NCBI GenBank assembly: GCA_002478145.1
Contig: DLMI01000118.1
Coordinates: 58,833-122,832 of the forward strand
Origin: Acidobacteria bacterium UBA7540
GTDB taxonomy: Bacteria; Acidobacteriota; Terriglobia; UBA7540
Reading direction: 5' to 3'
Length of the DNA: 64,000 nt
Shown: piece by piece, positions 8,424 to 17,345 of the stretch
Layout: each line of letters begins with the position of its first letter
Position numbering within the stretch: position 1 is the first letter of the stretch
Translations under genes and position numbers: made by a program
The notes under the pieces: model-generated
Seen by the model: only the letters and a program-made list of their open reading frames with translations
The model's database searches: none
Told to the model about the DNA's origin: nothing

Positions 8424-11400
8424 GTGAATAAACGCACATATAAACAAGTTCTACAGATACTTATCGTACTGGTCGTTGTGATTTGCTTTGGCTCGCGCGC
8501 AGAGGCCGCCTCGAAGGCAGTGTGGCAGATTGGCAAATTCGATCAGTCATCCGGCGAGTTCAATCAAGGCGAGGTGCGGCCACCTGTCTTTGCTCCCGCT
8601 CACCCCAAGAGCGATGTGCTTTACATAGTCGGAAAGAGTAAGCCGGCAACTGACTGGCCCGCCTTTCAGCCAGGCTCGGCAAATGGAAGGGCTGAGTTTC
8701 GGCCGCATCCCTATACGATCCAGTTTGATTTGTCCGAAGCTCCGCGGGGCGTCTATACGCTGAAGGTAGCGTTGCTCGTTGAAACCCCGCGTGTCCCGCG
8801 CCTTCAAGTGGATATCAATGGTCACCGAGCGCTGCTTTATCAGCATCCAACGCTGAACTATGCGGCGGGCGATCTGAGCAGCGTATTCTTGCCTGCGTAC
8901 TCTGCCGGCACAATTGCGGTCGATCTTCCCACAAATTCCCTGAAGAAGGGAACGAACGAGCTTGTCTTGACCGCGATGGATGAGCCGGCAGAGCGCGATG
9001 ACGTTACAAACTCCAGGATCACCTATGACGCTCTGGCGCTTGAACAGGACCCGGACCGGAAATTTTCATCCGCAGAGGTCACTGTCCAGGCCCTGCCGAC
9101 CATTTATTATCAGTGCAAAGAAGACAAGCTTTTCGAGCTGGTGGACGTCTATATCCGGCACAACTCCCCCTCGAAGGGCGGGCAAGTGGTGTTGAGCGTG
9201 GGCAAGGAGAAATTCACTGAGAAGCTATCCCCTGGCTGGGATTTCGGCGAGCAATTGGTCGAGCTGGCGGTTCCCGAATTTGCCCCCGGTACCAAGGGCG
9301 AAGTTGCCGTCAGCCTGGGCGGGCACTCGCGACACTTCCCGGTGGTTCTGGATCCGGCAAAGAAGTGGAACATCTTCTTGGTGCCTCACACTCACCTGGA
9401 TGTGGGTTACACAGATTACCAAGCCAAGGTGGCGGAAGCTCAAAGTCGGACCCTCGACGAAGCCATTCAGATGATTCACGACCATCCGGACTTTCGCTTC
9501 AGCTCGGATGGTTATTGGTGCGTGCGACAGTTCCTGGCCGGGCGCAGCGAAGAACAGAAAAAGCAGCTTTTCCAGATGGTAAGGGATAAGAAGATCTTCG
9601 TGCCCACGGTGGAGGCGAGTGTCCTCACCGGTTTTCCGAGCCTGGAAACCCTCCTTCGCTCGCTTTATCCTGCTTTTCAATTCCATCAGAAGCACGGAGG
9701 AGACCCCGACTATGCCGACATCACGGATGTACCCTCTTATTCCTGGTCCTACGCATCGGTAATGGCGGCAGCAGGGCTAAAGTACTTCGCCGCTGCAAGC
9801 GACAATTACCGCGCTCCCGTTCTCCTGCTTGGCCGTCTGCATGAGAAATCGCCGTTCTGGTGGGAAGGCCCCGACGGCGGAAGAATCCTGATGTGGTACT
9901 CCCGGCACTACCACCAAATGACGACCTTATTCGGGATGCCACCTCAAATTGCGGGCGGGCACGACTCCTTGCCGATTTTTCTCCAGATTTATTCGCGCCC
10001 GGAATACAAATCGGACGCGACTTTGGTTTACGGCACGCAGGTCGAAAACACCGATTTGTTCCCGCAGCAGGCAAGCCTGGCTGAGGAGTGGAACGAGATT
10101 TACGCTTATCCCCGGCTAACTTACTCGGGTTTTTCCGAGGCGATAGGCTACATTACAAGGCAATTGGGAGACAGCATTCCGGCGGTGCGGGGTGACGGGG
10201 GACCGTACTGGGAAGATGGCATTATCTCAGCCACCCGGTCGGCGGTCCTCGAGCGGGAGACGGAACAGCGCGCGCTGGCAGCGGAGAAGTTCTCCACCCT
10301 CAGCAGCCTGGTCAATCCCCACCTTCAACCTGAGGACGAGGCGCTGAAACGGCTCTGGAATAACATGGTGCTTTATGACGAGCATACCTGGGGAGCCGAC
10401 CGCAGTATATCGAATCCGAAAAGCCAGGAAACGACGGAGCAGTGGGCCGTCAAAGAAGCTTTTGCCACCGAGGCCAAGAAGGATGTTGACTACGTGCTGC
10501 GGCGAGGCTTGGCCGCTTTGGCGGACTATATCTACGATCCGATGGGGACGCTGTTGGTTTTCAATCCCCTGAGCTGGCAACGTTCCGGCATGGTCGAGAT
10601 GGACTTGGACAAAGGGCTGGAACTGGTAGACCTGGCAACCAACCGGGCAGTCCCTTACGAAGTTCTCTCCACGGGGCCGGCTTACCGGCGCGTCCGTTTC
10701 CTTGCGCAGGACGTGCCGTCGGTAGGGTACAAGGCCTACGCGCTGAAGGAAACCAAAGCAGCGTCGCCAACTGCGCAGGCCACCGCGGAAGGGGCGATGG
10801 AGAATCAGTACTATCGGGTGGTGTTAGATCCCGCCAGCGGCGCGGTGAAAAGTATTTTCGACAAGGAACTGGACAAAGAGCTGGTCAATGCCTCGAGCCC
10901 CTATCGGTTCGATCAGTATCTCTACGTCACGGGAGCAGATCAAACTCCGAACCGGCTGATACAGTACAGTTCTGTCTCGCCGGTTCCAGAACTCTCCATC
11001 CACAACGCCAGTGGAGGACGGCTGCTGTCAGTGACGAACCAGCCTTTCGGGGTCGTGGCGCGTCTGGAAAGCTCGGGAGTGAATACACCGCGTATCGAGA
11101 CAGAAGTGATTTTGTTTAATGGACAGAAGAAGATCGAGTTCATCAATCATGTGCACAAGACGGAGGTCTACACGAAGGAAGGTGTTTACTTTGCATTTCC
11201 CTTCGCCATGGAACATCCGCAATTCCGGTACGAGATTCAGAACGGATTCGTGGACCCCAGCCGCGACCAACTGCCCGGAGCGGGCAAGGAGTGGTTTTCG
11301 GTGCAGCACTGGGTGGCAGCGGAGCAAGGGAACGTGGCGGCGGCTCTTGTTCCGGTGGATGCCTCGCTGGTCGCTTTGGGGGATATCGTCCGGGGGACAT

Positions 11401-11927
11401 GGCCGGTGGAGTTCGGCCAGCGGCCCGGCACGATTTTCTCTTATGTGATGAACAATTACTGGGACACGAACTACGCGGCAGGCCAGGGAGGAGACTTCAC
11501 ATTCCGTTACGTGCTGACCAGCGGCAACAACCTGCCGCCTGCCTATCTGAGCCGGCTGGGCCGGGAAGAGATGTCGCCTCTGGAAGCAGACCAAATCACC
11601 TCCCAGGATAAAGCGATCAATTCTCCACGGCCATTGGATTCGGCCCAGGGTAGTTTCTTGCGTGTGGATCAATCCAATGTTGCGTTGGAGACCTGGAAGA
11701 CGGCCGAAGACGGAGACGGCACGATTCTGCGTTTTGTGGAAGTGGCCGGAAAGGAAAGCACCGTGGACGTACAAACTCCACTCCTAAACGTGGAATCGGC
11801 ATGGATGAGCGATGCTCTGGAGAGGAAGCAGGGGCCTCTTTCGGTTTCTTCCCATGGCTTCAGGTTCTCCGTCAAACCATTTCAAATCGTCACGGTGCGT
11901 TTGGAGGGGGCAGCAGGTCTGAAGTGA
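8424..11927 (+). CDS. secreted GH38 alpha-mannosidase-like protein with N-terminal accessory domains
   Basis: I chose the GTG at 8424: GAAGGGGGAA lies just upstream and a signal peptide follows (hydrophobic residues 9-22, cleavage after AEA). The same frame is open for a further kilobase upstream, but there it runs antisense to the CBM9-like gene. The product has 1167 residues. Residues about 25-300 look like the two beta-sandwich domains of rhamnogalacturonan lyase-type proteins; residues from about 320 hold the GH38 N-terminal domain starting HTHLDVGYTD, whose His and Asp bind zinc, and DEHTWGAD near 651 supplies further active-site residues. The C-terminal half is the mannosidase beta-sandwich region. 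It would trim alpha-mannosides or related glycans in the periplasm or outside the cell. Substrate unproven. Confidence 0.85.
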   Translation: MNKRTYKQVLQILIVLVVVICFGSRAEAASKAVWQIGKFDQSSGEFNQGEVRPPVFAPAHPKSDVLYIVGKSKPATDWPAFQPGSANGRAEFRPHPYTIQFDLSEAPRGVYTLKVALLVETPRVPRLQVDINGHRALLYQHPTLNYAAGDLSSVFLPAYSAGTIAVDLPTNSLKKGTNELVLTAMDEPAERDDVTNSRITYDALALEQDPDRKFSSAEVTVQALPTIYYQCKEDKLFELVDVYIRHNSPSKGGQVVLSVGKEKFTEKLSPGWDFGEQLVELAVPEFAPGTKGEVAVSLGGHSRHFPVVLDPAKKWNIFLVPHTHLDVGYTDYQAKVAEAQSRTLDEAIQMIHDHPDFRFSSDGYWCVRQFLAGRSEEQKKQLFQMVRDKKIFVPTVEASVLTGFPSLETLLRSLYPAFQFHQKHGGDPDYADITDVPSYSWSYASVMAAAGLKYFAAASDNYRAPVLLLGRLHEKSPFWWEGPDGGRILMWYSRHYHQMTTLFGMPPQIAGGHDSLPIFLQIYSRPEYKSDATLVYGTQVENTDLFPQQASLAEEWNEIYAYPRLTYSGFSEAIGYITRQLGDSIPAVRGDGGPYWEDGIISATRSAVLERETEQRALAAEKFSTLSSLVNPHLQPEDEALKRLWNNMVLYDEHTWGADRSISNPKSQETTEQWAVKEAFATEAKKDVDYVLRRGLAALADYIYDPMGTLLVFNPLSWQRSGMVEMDLDKGLELVDLATNRAVPYEVLSTGPAYRRVRFLAQDVPSVGYKAYALKETKAASPTAQATAEGAMENQYYRVVLDPASGAVKSIFDKELDKELVNASSPYRFDQYLYVTGADQTPNRLIQYSSVSPVPELSIHNASGGRLLSVTNQPFGVVARLESSGVNTPRIETEVILFNGQKKIEFINHVHKTEVYTKEGVYFAFPFAMEHPQFRYEIQNGFVDPSRDQLPGAGKEWFSVQHWVAAEQGNVAAALVPVDASLVALGDIVRGTWPVEFGQRPGTIFSYVMNNYWDTNYAAGQGGDFTFRYVLTSGNNLPPAYLSRLGREEMSPLEADQITSQDKAINSPRPLDSAQGSFLRVDQSNVALETWKTAEDGDGTILRFVEVAGKESTVDVQTPLLNVESAWMSDALERKQGPLSVSSHGFRFSVKPFQIVTVRLEGAAGLK

Positions 11928-12039
11928 CTCGGAAGGAGCTTACTATCATCTAATAACTGACGCGTGCAATACTGGCCCCTTCGGGATTTGGTCGGCTGGG
12001 ATTATTTCACATCCGGGGCAGGTTGCGCGCCACCCGCGT

Positions 12040-13710
12040 TCAGAAGTCGGATGCAACGGGCACCGGTCTGTTTCGGACTTCAGGAACCTCGCCCTTCACT
12101 TGGCCCAGTTCCCCATTGTTAATTTCGGCAATATCCCCTTCCACCCGCTGCACCACCTCTTTGGCATAGGGAATAAAGTGATGCCCGGCGATCATGATGG
12201 TACAGCCCATCCAGATCTTCGCGGGGTCTGTCGAACACCGGGTAACGAGTCGAAGCAAGTATTTCCAATATGGCCGGCGGTAGGAAGACCTCAGGCCTTG
12301 ATGCCAGATCGAACGGAGCATTATTTTGGCCATGTCGACCCAACCCGGCTGCTGGGCAGGCCGCTGGCAATTCCTGGTCTGCCAGAACTGGAGAGAACGC
12401 CACGCGCGTTCGTAGAATTTTGTGGGATCATAAATTGAGGCAAGTGTTTTTTGAAAGCCCTTCAACAGAACGAGGGGCGGGAGAACGGTCTGGAAGTTCG
12501 GCGGCGTGGAGTCACTATTGTGCACGCTCAATTCGGTCAAGCGTCCCTCTTTCTTCATTCGGTCGTAAAGCGCGGTTCGCGGCACCGCGTGCAAAAAATT
12601 TATCATAGCCCAGGGGACCGCTGCGCGCTCTATGAAGAGAATCTGCTGCTCGAAGATGTCTTCGGTGTCGGAGTCGAATCCGAGGATGAATCCACCCGTA
12701 ACCCACAGGCCGCCCCGTTGCAGAATCTTGATGGACTCAATTGGATCTTGGGACAGGTTCTGGAGCTTCTTCGCCTCCGCCAGGGCCGCTTTCGAAGGAC
12801 TTTCAATCCCCACAAAAACATGCAAGAAGTTCGCCTTGACCATGGCCTCGATCAGCGCCGGATGGCGCGCGAGGTCCATAGACGCTTCGGTATAGAAAGC
12901 CAGCGGATAGCCATGAGCTTGCTGCCACTTTTCCAACTCTCGAGCCAGCTCGAGAGCAAGCCGGTGATTGCCTATGAAATTGTCATCAACAATAAAAACC
13001 TGCTTTTTCCATCCCAGTTTCAGGAGCGCGTCCAGTTCCGCCAGGATTTGCTCAGGACGCTTGGTTCGAGGCTTTCGTCCGTAAAGCACGATGATGTCAC
13101 AGAACTCACATTGAAATGGACAACCGCGGGAAAACTGAATTGCCATCGAGGCGTAGAAGCCGGTTTTCAGAAGGTCAAAGCGTGCCACCGGCGTCTTAGT
13201 AAGGTCGGGCTTGTCTTCGATCGTATAGAGCCTTCTGGCCGACCCTTCTTCAAGGTCTTTAGCGATCGCGTCAAACACCTCATCCGGCTCGCCCACCACC
13301 ACATGGTCCGCCAACTTCAGCACTTCGTCCGGTTCGCTGCTCGGATAGGGTCCGCCCACGATCGTACGCCGGCCCAGGCTGCGGGCGCGGGCGAGGACCT
13401 CCTCGAGCCCTTTTCTCTGGACCCGCATGCCGCTTACCATGACGAGGTCCGCCCAGAGGATGTCGGCATCACTTAAGTCTTCCACACCCTGGTCAATCAG
13501 GCGAATGTCCCATTCCTCAGGACATAACGCGGCTATCGTGATGAGCCCCAAGGGCGGGATGACGACCTTTTCACGGAGGAGCCGCATCATGCCCGCGAAT
13601 GTCCAAAAGGAATCCGGGATTTTGGGCCAGACCATCAGGGTCTTGATTCGTTTGCCGAGAGCAGGAAAAGCGGGAACAGCCTCGGGCTGTAATGAACATT
13701 CTTGGTTCAT
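12040..13710 (-). CDS. B12-binding-domain radical SAM protein
   Basis: The 556-residue protein has an N-terminal cobalamin-binding-like Rossmann domain (residues about 20-155, with PPLGLITIAALCP and the VGGPYPSSEPDEVL stretch) followed by a radical SAM barrel whose cluster cysteines are C197, C201 and C204 (GCPFQCEFCD). VVGEPDE near 138-144 is usual for this class. The tail from about residue 430 resembles the DUF4070 region found in many B12-dependent radical SAM proteins, including hopanoid-modifying enzymes. These proteins methylate or rearrange unreactive carbon centres; no neighbour reveals the substrate. The start at 13710 has no obvious strong ribosome binding site. Stands alone on the minus strand. 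Confidence 0.88.
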   Translation of the reverse strand: MNQECSLQPEAVPAFPALGKRIKTLMVWPKIPDSFWTFAGMMRLLREKVVIPPLGLITIAALCPEEWDIRLIDQGVEDLSDADILWADLVMVSGMRVQRKGLEEVLARARSLGRRTIVGGPYPSSEPDEVLKLADHVVVGEPDEVFDAIAKDLEEGSARRLYTIEDKPDLTKTPVARFDLLKTGFYASMAIQFSRGCPFQCEFCDIIVLYGRKPRTKRPEQILAELDALLKLGWKKQVFIVDDNFIGNHRLALELARELEKWQQAHGYPLAFYTEASMDLARHPALIEAMVKANFLHVFVGIESPSKAALAEAKKLQNLSQDPIESIKILQRGGLWVTGGFILGFDSDTEDIFEQQILFIERAAVPWAMINFLHAVPRTALYDRMKKEGRLTELSVHNSDSTPPNFQTVLPPLVLLKGFQKTLASIYDPTKFYERAWRSLQFWQTRNCQRPAQQPGWVDMAKIMLRSIWHQGLRSSYRRPYWKYLLRLVTRCSTDPAKIWMGCTIMIAGHHFIPYAKEVVQRVEGDIAEINNGELGQVKGEVPEVRNRPVPVASDF

Positions 13711-13935
13711 GCATCACCTATCCAATGCATCGCTATTCCCAGGATGAGTTAACAATGCAGGTACACTACACGCGGGCGATCATACCACATCCCGATTTTT
13801 TGACGGGTGAAGTTTCGATCTCAGCGGTTGGTGTGCAGACCCTCAGAAGTCTGCGCGCCGAGGGGCGCATCACAGAATCATGTTGATGTTGGCGGTAAGA
13901 GCAGCTCGAATGGCGAATCATTGGCGCCTCCGGAA

Positions 13936-14208
13936 TCATATATCGATCCGTTTCACATTTCTCCGACTGAGGTACCAGCATGGACTGTAGCCGAAGTGAG
14001 GAAACAGGGAGTGGACGCATACCTGGTTTTCCGGCGCGAGGAACATAAACTCGGTTTTGTGGCTCTTCAGGCCGACCGCATAATAGCGCTGGATTTTCAC
14101 CACTCCGAATTGGCTACGGCTCTTCGGGATCCTGTAGCGCACTGAGAGATAGTCACCGAGGTACAGAATGAACAACGACAGCCCTATGATTAAGAGTATG
14201 CGTTTCAT
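13936..14208 (-). CDS. small conserved membrane-anchored protein of unknown function
   Basis: From the ATG at 14208 the product is 90 residues: a charged MKR start, one hydrophobic helix (residues 4-19, ILLIIGLSLFILYL), then a soluble domain with SVRYRIPKSRSQFG, a tyrosine pair and a cysteine pair (HSLFPHFGYSPCWYL). I recall proteins with this RIPKSRSQFG...HSLFPH...PCWYLSR pattern as hypothetical proteins in Acidobacteriota, but I know no function. The frame is open further upstream, but that part reads as non-conserved and lacks a ribosome binding site. Probably anchored in the inner membrane with the domain outside. Confidence 0.65.
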   Translation of the reverse strand: MKRILLIIGLSLFILYLGDYLSVRYRIPKSRSQFGVVKIQRYYAVGLKSHKTEFMFLAPENQVCVHSLFPHFGYSPCWYLSRRNVKRIDI

Positions 14209-14535
14209 TTGTTCACACCCCTGAGCTTTCGGATGCTCGCCGGAGCTGGGAAAACCGCGACCCTTACCCAGTTCAGGGTGAAAAGGAGCAAACCCGTTTT
14301 CTCGTAATGGGTGGACGACCCACTCGCTACAGGCTATTGTACCTCCAATGACAGGCATGTGCCGGGCACCTGCGGCCGGCATCTCGACGAGGTGCCCCCC
14401 TGGCGACTTAAGTCATTTTCTCCCCGACCGATCCAATCTATCATTCTGACGGGGAATTGCCAGCGTGGCGGGGCGGCGAGTGCGGGGCTTCAACTTCTAA
14501 TTGGCATGAAATCAAACAAAGGCGGGGTTTGAAGA
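14209..14535. other. divergent intergenic region upstream of nuoI-like gene
   Basis: A 327-base gap between divergently transcribed genes. It should carry both promoters; I see no repeat, hairpin or operator I can support. Confidence 0.3.
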
Positions 14536-14994
14536 ATGAGCGTTAGGGAACTGGTTCGAAGGATATTCCTGGTTGACCTCATCAAGGGCCTGAGGCTGAC
14601 GTTTTCCTATCAGCGCCCCAGCGCCACCTGCACTGAACAGTATCCGCTGGAGCGCCCCGTGGTCGCAGAACGCTACCGGGGCGCCCCGCGCCTGAACAAC
14701 CACCCGGAAACCGGCGAGACACTCTGCATCGCCTGCAACCTCTGCTCGCTGGCTTGTCCGGAGAACCTGATTGTGGTGGGATGGGCGCGGACCGAGGACC
14801 GCAAGAAGCGATTGACGACCTTCACCTATGACCTTTCGCGCTGCATGTTCTGTGGCTTATGCGAGGACGCTTGCCCCGTGGACGCGCTGGAACTGACCCA
14901 GGACTTTGAGATAGCCCACTATTCGCGGGAAGGAATGATCTGGGAACGACAGGCCCTGGAAGAGGGCCCCCGCCCCACGCGATATGCGCGCTAG
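14536..14994 (+). CDS. nuoI: NADH-quinone oxidoreductase subunit I (NuoI-like), solitary
   Basis: The 152-residue protein has the NuoI layout: an amphipathic N-terminus (VDLIKGLRLTFSYQ), the RYRGAPRLNN segment, and two 4Fe-4S motifs, CIACNLCSLACP (64-75) and CMFCGLCEDACPVDAL (103-118). Subunit I carries clusters N6a and N6b and passes electrons towards N2 in complex I. Length is on the short side but normal. No other nuo gene is nearby, whereas NuoI is usually embedded between nuoH and nuoJ; it may serve a split nuo cluster or another ferredoxin-using complex. A long repeat array begins 8 bases after its stop. Confidence 0.88.
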   Translation: MSVRELVRRIFLVDLIKGLRLTFSYQRPSATCTEQYPLERPVVAERYRGAPRLNNHPETGETLCIACNLCSLACPENLIVVGWARTEDRKKRLTTFTYDLSRCMFCGLCEDACPVDALELTQDFEIAHYSREGMIWERQALEEGPRPTRYAR

Positions 14995-15001
14995 AAGCCT
15001 A

Positions 15002-15063
15002 GAGTTTTGGAACTTGGTATAAACGAGTCAAGTTCTGCGTCCAATTCTAGGGGAAGGGCGGGG
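15002..15063. repeat. 62-base dispersed repeat, copy 1
   Basis: Starts GAGTTTTGGAACTTGG and ends with a G-rich tract after AATTCTAGGGG. It aligns without gaps to 53815-53876 with about 53 of 62 positions identical by eye. It begins 8 bases after the nuoI stop and runs into the GGCTTCAGCCCC array. Confidence 0.8.
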
Positions 15064-15206
15064 CTTCAGCCCCGCCGCCGGGCACTCGTCGGAGAGGGGC
15101 TTCAGCCCCTGAAGCACTGGCCAATGCCATTAGCGAACATGTGGCTTCAGCGGCTAAAGCCGCTGCTCCCTGGCTCCGCGTGCGGCAGGGCTGAAGCCCC
15201 GCCCTT
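15060..15206. repeat. GGCTTCAGCC-type palindromic repeat array
   Basis: Contains GGGGCTTCAGCCCC near 15061 and 15098, GGCTTCAGCGGCTAAAGCC near 15143 and a closing GGGCTGAAGCCCCGCCC near 15188, so the array has inverted ends and internal short palindromes. Repeats of this kind are common between genes of Acidobacteriota. Confidence 0.75.
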
Positions 15207-15568
15207 CCCATTCCTAACGAGGCATAACTCGACGCAAAAGCGCCAGGCCCCAAAGAACGCAAACCCTTTGAGGGGGGTCCGACGCTCCGGGGCCGGATTG
15301 ACCTGCCCAAAGCACTTCAGGCACACGACACTGATTTATGGGGGTCCGATGGCTGGCCCATGGGGAGCGCCTTCGATAGGCACTCTCGCCCCGCCCGGAG
15401 GAAGCGTCGCCCAGTCCCCTCTGCGGAAACGCCGCCGAGCTTTCAACATGGGGCGACACTACGCCTCTTGCTCCTCTTGGTGAAGCCCACTCGCCACGGA
15501 CACGGATCGACCCGGCGCAAGTTCATTCACGGAGTGCGGAGTTCAACTTTCCGAGTGCCTGTGCGAGG
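15207..15568. other. intergenic stretch with a short cysteine-containing frame
   Basis: No convincing gene. On the minus strand a GTG-started frame (15147-15326, 59 codons) begins VCLKCFGQVNP and contains four cysteines, resembling half of a zinc ribbon, but its last third is encoded by the palindromic repeat array and no ribosome binding site is evident. It may be the remnant of a small zinc-ribbon protein. Confidence 0.25.
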
Positions 15569-15598
15569 AGCCGCGAGCCAGAACGGCGGCTCGCGGCT
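15569..15598 (-). terminator. hairpin just after the HU gene
   Basis: AGCCGCGAGCC and GGCTCGCGGCT form a perfect 11-bp stem with an 8-base loop, 7 bases beyond the HU stop codon. There is no clear U-tract on the minus strand, so it may stabilise the mRNA end or act as a weak terminator. Confidence 0.55.
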
Positions 15599-15604
15599 GA
15601 ATCG

Positions 15605-15904
15605 CTATTTCTTCTTGGGAGGCACCACGGCATCCTTAAATGCCTTGGCCAAGCGAAACTTGACGACCGTCTTTGCCGGAATGTTGATCGGCTCGCCGGT
15701 CTGAGGATTACGGCCCACGCGAGCCTTTCGGTGTGCCTTAACAGCCTTGCCGAGTCCAGGAACCACGAATTGTCCGCCGCCCTTGACTTCTTTCGTCGCC
15801 AGAGCAGCGAGGTGCTCCAGGACTGCGGCGGCAGCCTTCTTTTGAATCCCCGCCTTTTCTGCCAGATGGGTTACCACTTGTGACTTAGTCAACACCTTCG
15901 CCAT
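15605..15904 (-). CDS. HU family DNA-binding protein
   Basis: The 99-residue protein matches bacterial HU/IHF proteins in length and layout: an N-terminal helical dimerisation part (TKSQVVTHLAEKAGIQKKAAAAVL) and the beta-arm signature GRNPQTGEPINIPAKTVVKF at 65-84, with the DNA-intercalating proline in the arm. The C-terminal VPPKKK is lysine-rich. A GAGGAG ribosome binding site precedes the ATG. It would bend and compact DNA in the nucleoid. The internal AATKEVKGGGQFVVPGLG segment resembles the subgroup of HU proteins with an alanine-rich helix. Single-gene transcription unit ended by a strong hairpin. Confidence 0.93.
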   Translation of the reverse strand: MAKVLTKSQVVTHLAEKAGIQKKAAAAVLEHLAALATKEVKGGGQFVVPGLGKAVKAHRKARVGRNPQTGEPINIPAKTVVKFRLAKAFKDAVVPPKKK

Positions 15905-16147
15905 TTGCTGCTCCTCTCCTCTAGTGAAAGATTCCTAGGTTCCGTATCATGGTGGCTGGGGGACACTGTAAGCAATAAACTGGAGCCTGTCAAGCGATTT
16001 TCGGCCCTCTGTCGTCGGCCCTCGACCTCGAACCCAGCCTGAAAAATGCGCCTGCAGTCTGGCCCAAAAGCGAATTCGCCGCAACCCTCCCGGCAACCAC
16101 GTTGAAATGTCGGGTGTCATCCGCTATATTGCAGGAGGGAGAATGAT

Positions 16148-16369
16148 ATGCCGATCTTCGAATACAAGTGCCAGGACTGCGGGGCCCAGTTCGAAAAAAT
16201 CATTACTTCCTCGTCCAGCAGCGTACTTTGTGGGAAGTGTGAAAGCCCCAATGTGGACAAGTTACTCTCTGTATTCGCGGTGGTGAAGGGCTCGCACTCC
16301 GCTGCTTCTTTCGAGGCTGGCCCGTGCCGTACATGTGGCGCGCGCGAACGGGGTATGTGCGGAGAGTAG
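16148..16369 (+). CDS. FmdB family zinc ribbon protein
   Basis: The 73-residue protein begins MPIFEYKCQDCGAQFEKI, the standard FmdB start, with a CxxC pair at C8/C11 and a second at C28/C31 (LCGKC) to hold one zinc. An extra C-terminal cysteine cluster (C60, C63, C71) is seen in many members. GGAGGGA about 7 bases upstream is a strong ribosome binding site. FmdB proteins are thought to act as small regulators; the precise role is unknown. The stop lies just before the weakly defined start of the DUF72 gene, so the two may be co-transcribed. Confidence 0.9.
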   Translation: MPIFEYKCQDCGAQFEKIITSSSSSVLCGKCESPNVDKLLSVFAVVKGSHSAASFEAGPCRTCGARERGMCGE

Positions 16370-16407
16370 TTTGGCCAGCCCCGCTGATTAGATTTGCAGT
16401 ACGAGAT

Positions 16408-17244
16408 TTGACGGCGTTGGATTACCCTCAAATTCAAAACCTGCGCCTTGGCACCTCGAGCTGGTCCAGTCAGGATTGGGTAGGGGTTTTCTATCCTCCG
16501 GGCACCACTTCTGCTGAATTCATCTCTGAATATGCGAAACACTTTGACACCGTTGAGGTAGACTCGACGTTCTATCGAACTCCCTCCGCTGCGGTGGTAA
16601 GGAATTGGCGCGCGCGCACCCCGGCGGGTTTCGTCATTGCAGCCAAATTCCCCCAGGTAATCACGCATGAGAAAGTGCTTGTTGATTGCGCCCATGAGCT
16701 CTCAGAGTTCCTGAAGACGATGGACCTCCTTGGCGACAAGCTCGGGCCCCTGTTGCTCCAGTTCCCTTACTTCAATAAACAGGCTTTTCCCCAGGCCCAG
16801 GATTTCCTCGTCCGGTTGTCAAAGTTCCTGGATCAGCTTCCCCGCGGCCCTGCCTACTCGGTTGAGCTCCGGAACAAATACTGGATAAACGACCGCCTCC
16901 TCGATCTACTTAGACCGAGGAACATTGCTTTGGCGCTTATTGATCATCCCTGGATGGCGCCCGTCGATCGGTTGGTTGCAAAGCAGGATGTTGTGACCGC
17001 GGATTTTGCCTACCTCAGGTGGCTGGGCGACCGAAAAGGCATCGAGGATAAGACCAAGCACTGGGACAGGGTCATCATCGACCGGACGCACGAGATGGAG
17101 ACCTGGATTCCCATCATCCGCAAACTGCTCAAGCGAGGCATTCGCATCCTGGGGTTCTTCAACAATCATTATGCCGGGTTTGCGCCCGGCTCCATCAAGC
17201 TTTTCTACGAAGTATGGGAGCGGATGGGTGCTACGGAGGAGTAA
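16408..17244 (+). CDS. DUF72 domain protein
   Basis: The product contains the DUF72 pattern: LGTSSWSSQDWVGVFYP near its start, FDTVEVDSTFYRTPS, and FVIAAKFPQVITHEK, ending with FFNNHYAGFAPGS, all parts of a TIM-barrel-like fold. DUF72 proteins are widespread and uncharacterised. The start is uncertain: an ATG at 16324 would overlap the fmdB gene by 46 bases, so I prefer the TTG at 16408 (278 residues), just before the conserved region; a second TTG at 16417 is also possible. Neither has a good ribosome binding site, which fits coupled translation with the upstream gene. Confidence 0.82.
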   Translation: MTALDYPQIQNLRLGTSSWSSQDWVGVFYPPGTTSAEFISEYAKHFDTVEVDSTFYRTPSAAVVRNWRARTPAGFVIAAKFPQVITHEKVLVDCAHELSEFLKTMDLLGDKLGPLLLQFPYFNKQAFPQAQDFLVRLSKFLDQLPRGPAYSVELRNKYWINDRLLDLLRPRNIALALIDHPWMAPVDRLVAKQDVVTADFAYLRWLGDRKGIEDKTKHWDRVIIDRTHEMETWIPIIRKLLKRGIRILGFFNNHYAGFAPGSIKLFYEVWERMGATEE

Positions 17245-17345
17245 GGCTTCAGAGGAGCCACACCCCTTGTCCCTTCGCCCCCGCCATGAAAGGTCTTTTG
17301 CCTGGCGGCGCTCTTCCAGCTTACATGTCCGCAGTGGTATTTTAA

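Noticed and set aside
15047..15483. Frames on both strands across the repeat array after nuoI
   Set aside because: They are produced by palindromic GGCTTCAGCC repeats and lack any protein-like conservation.
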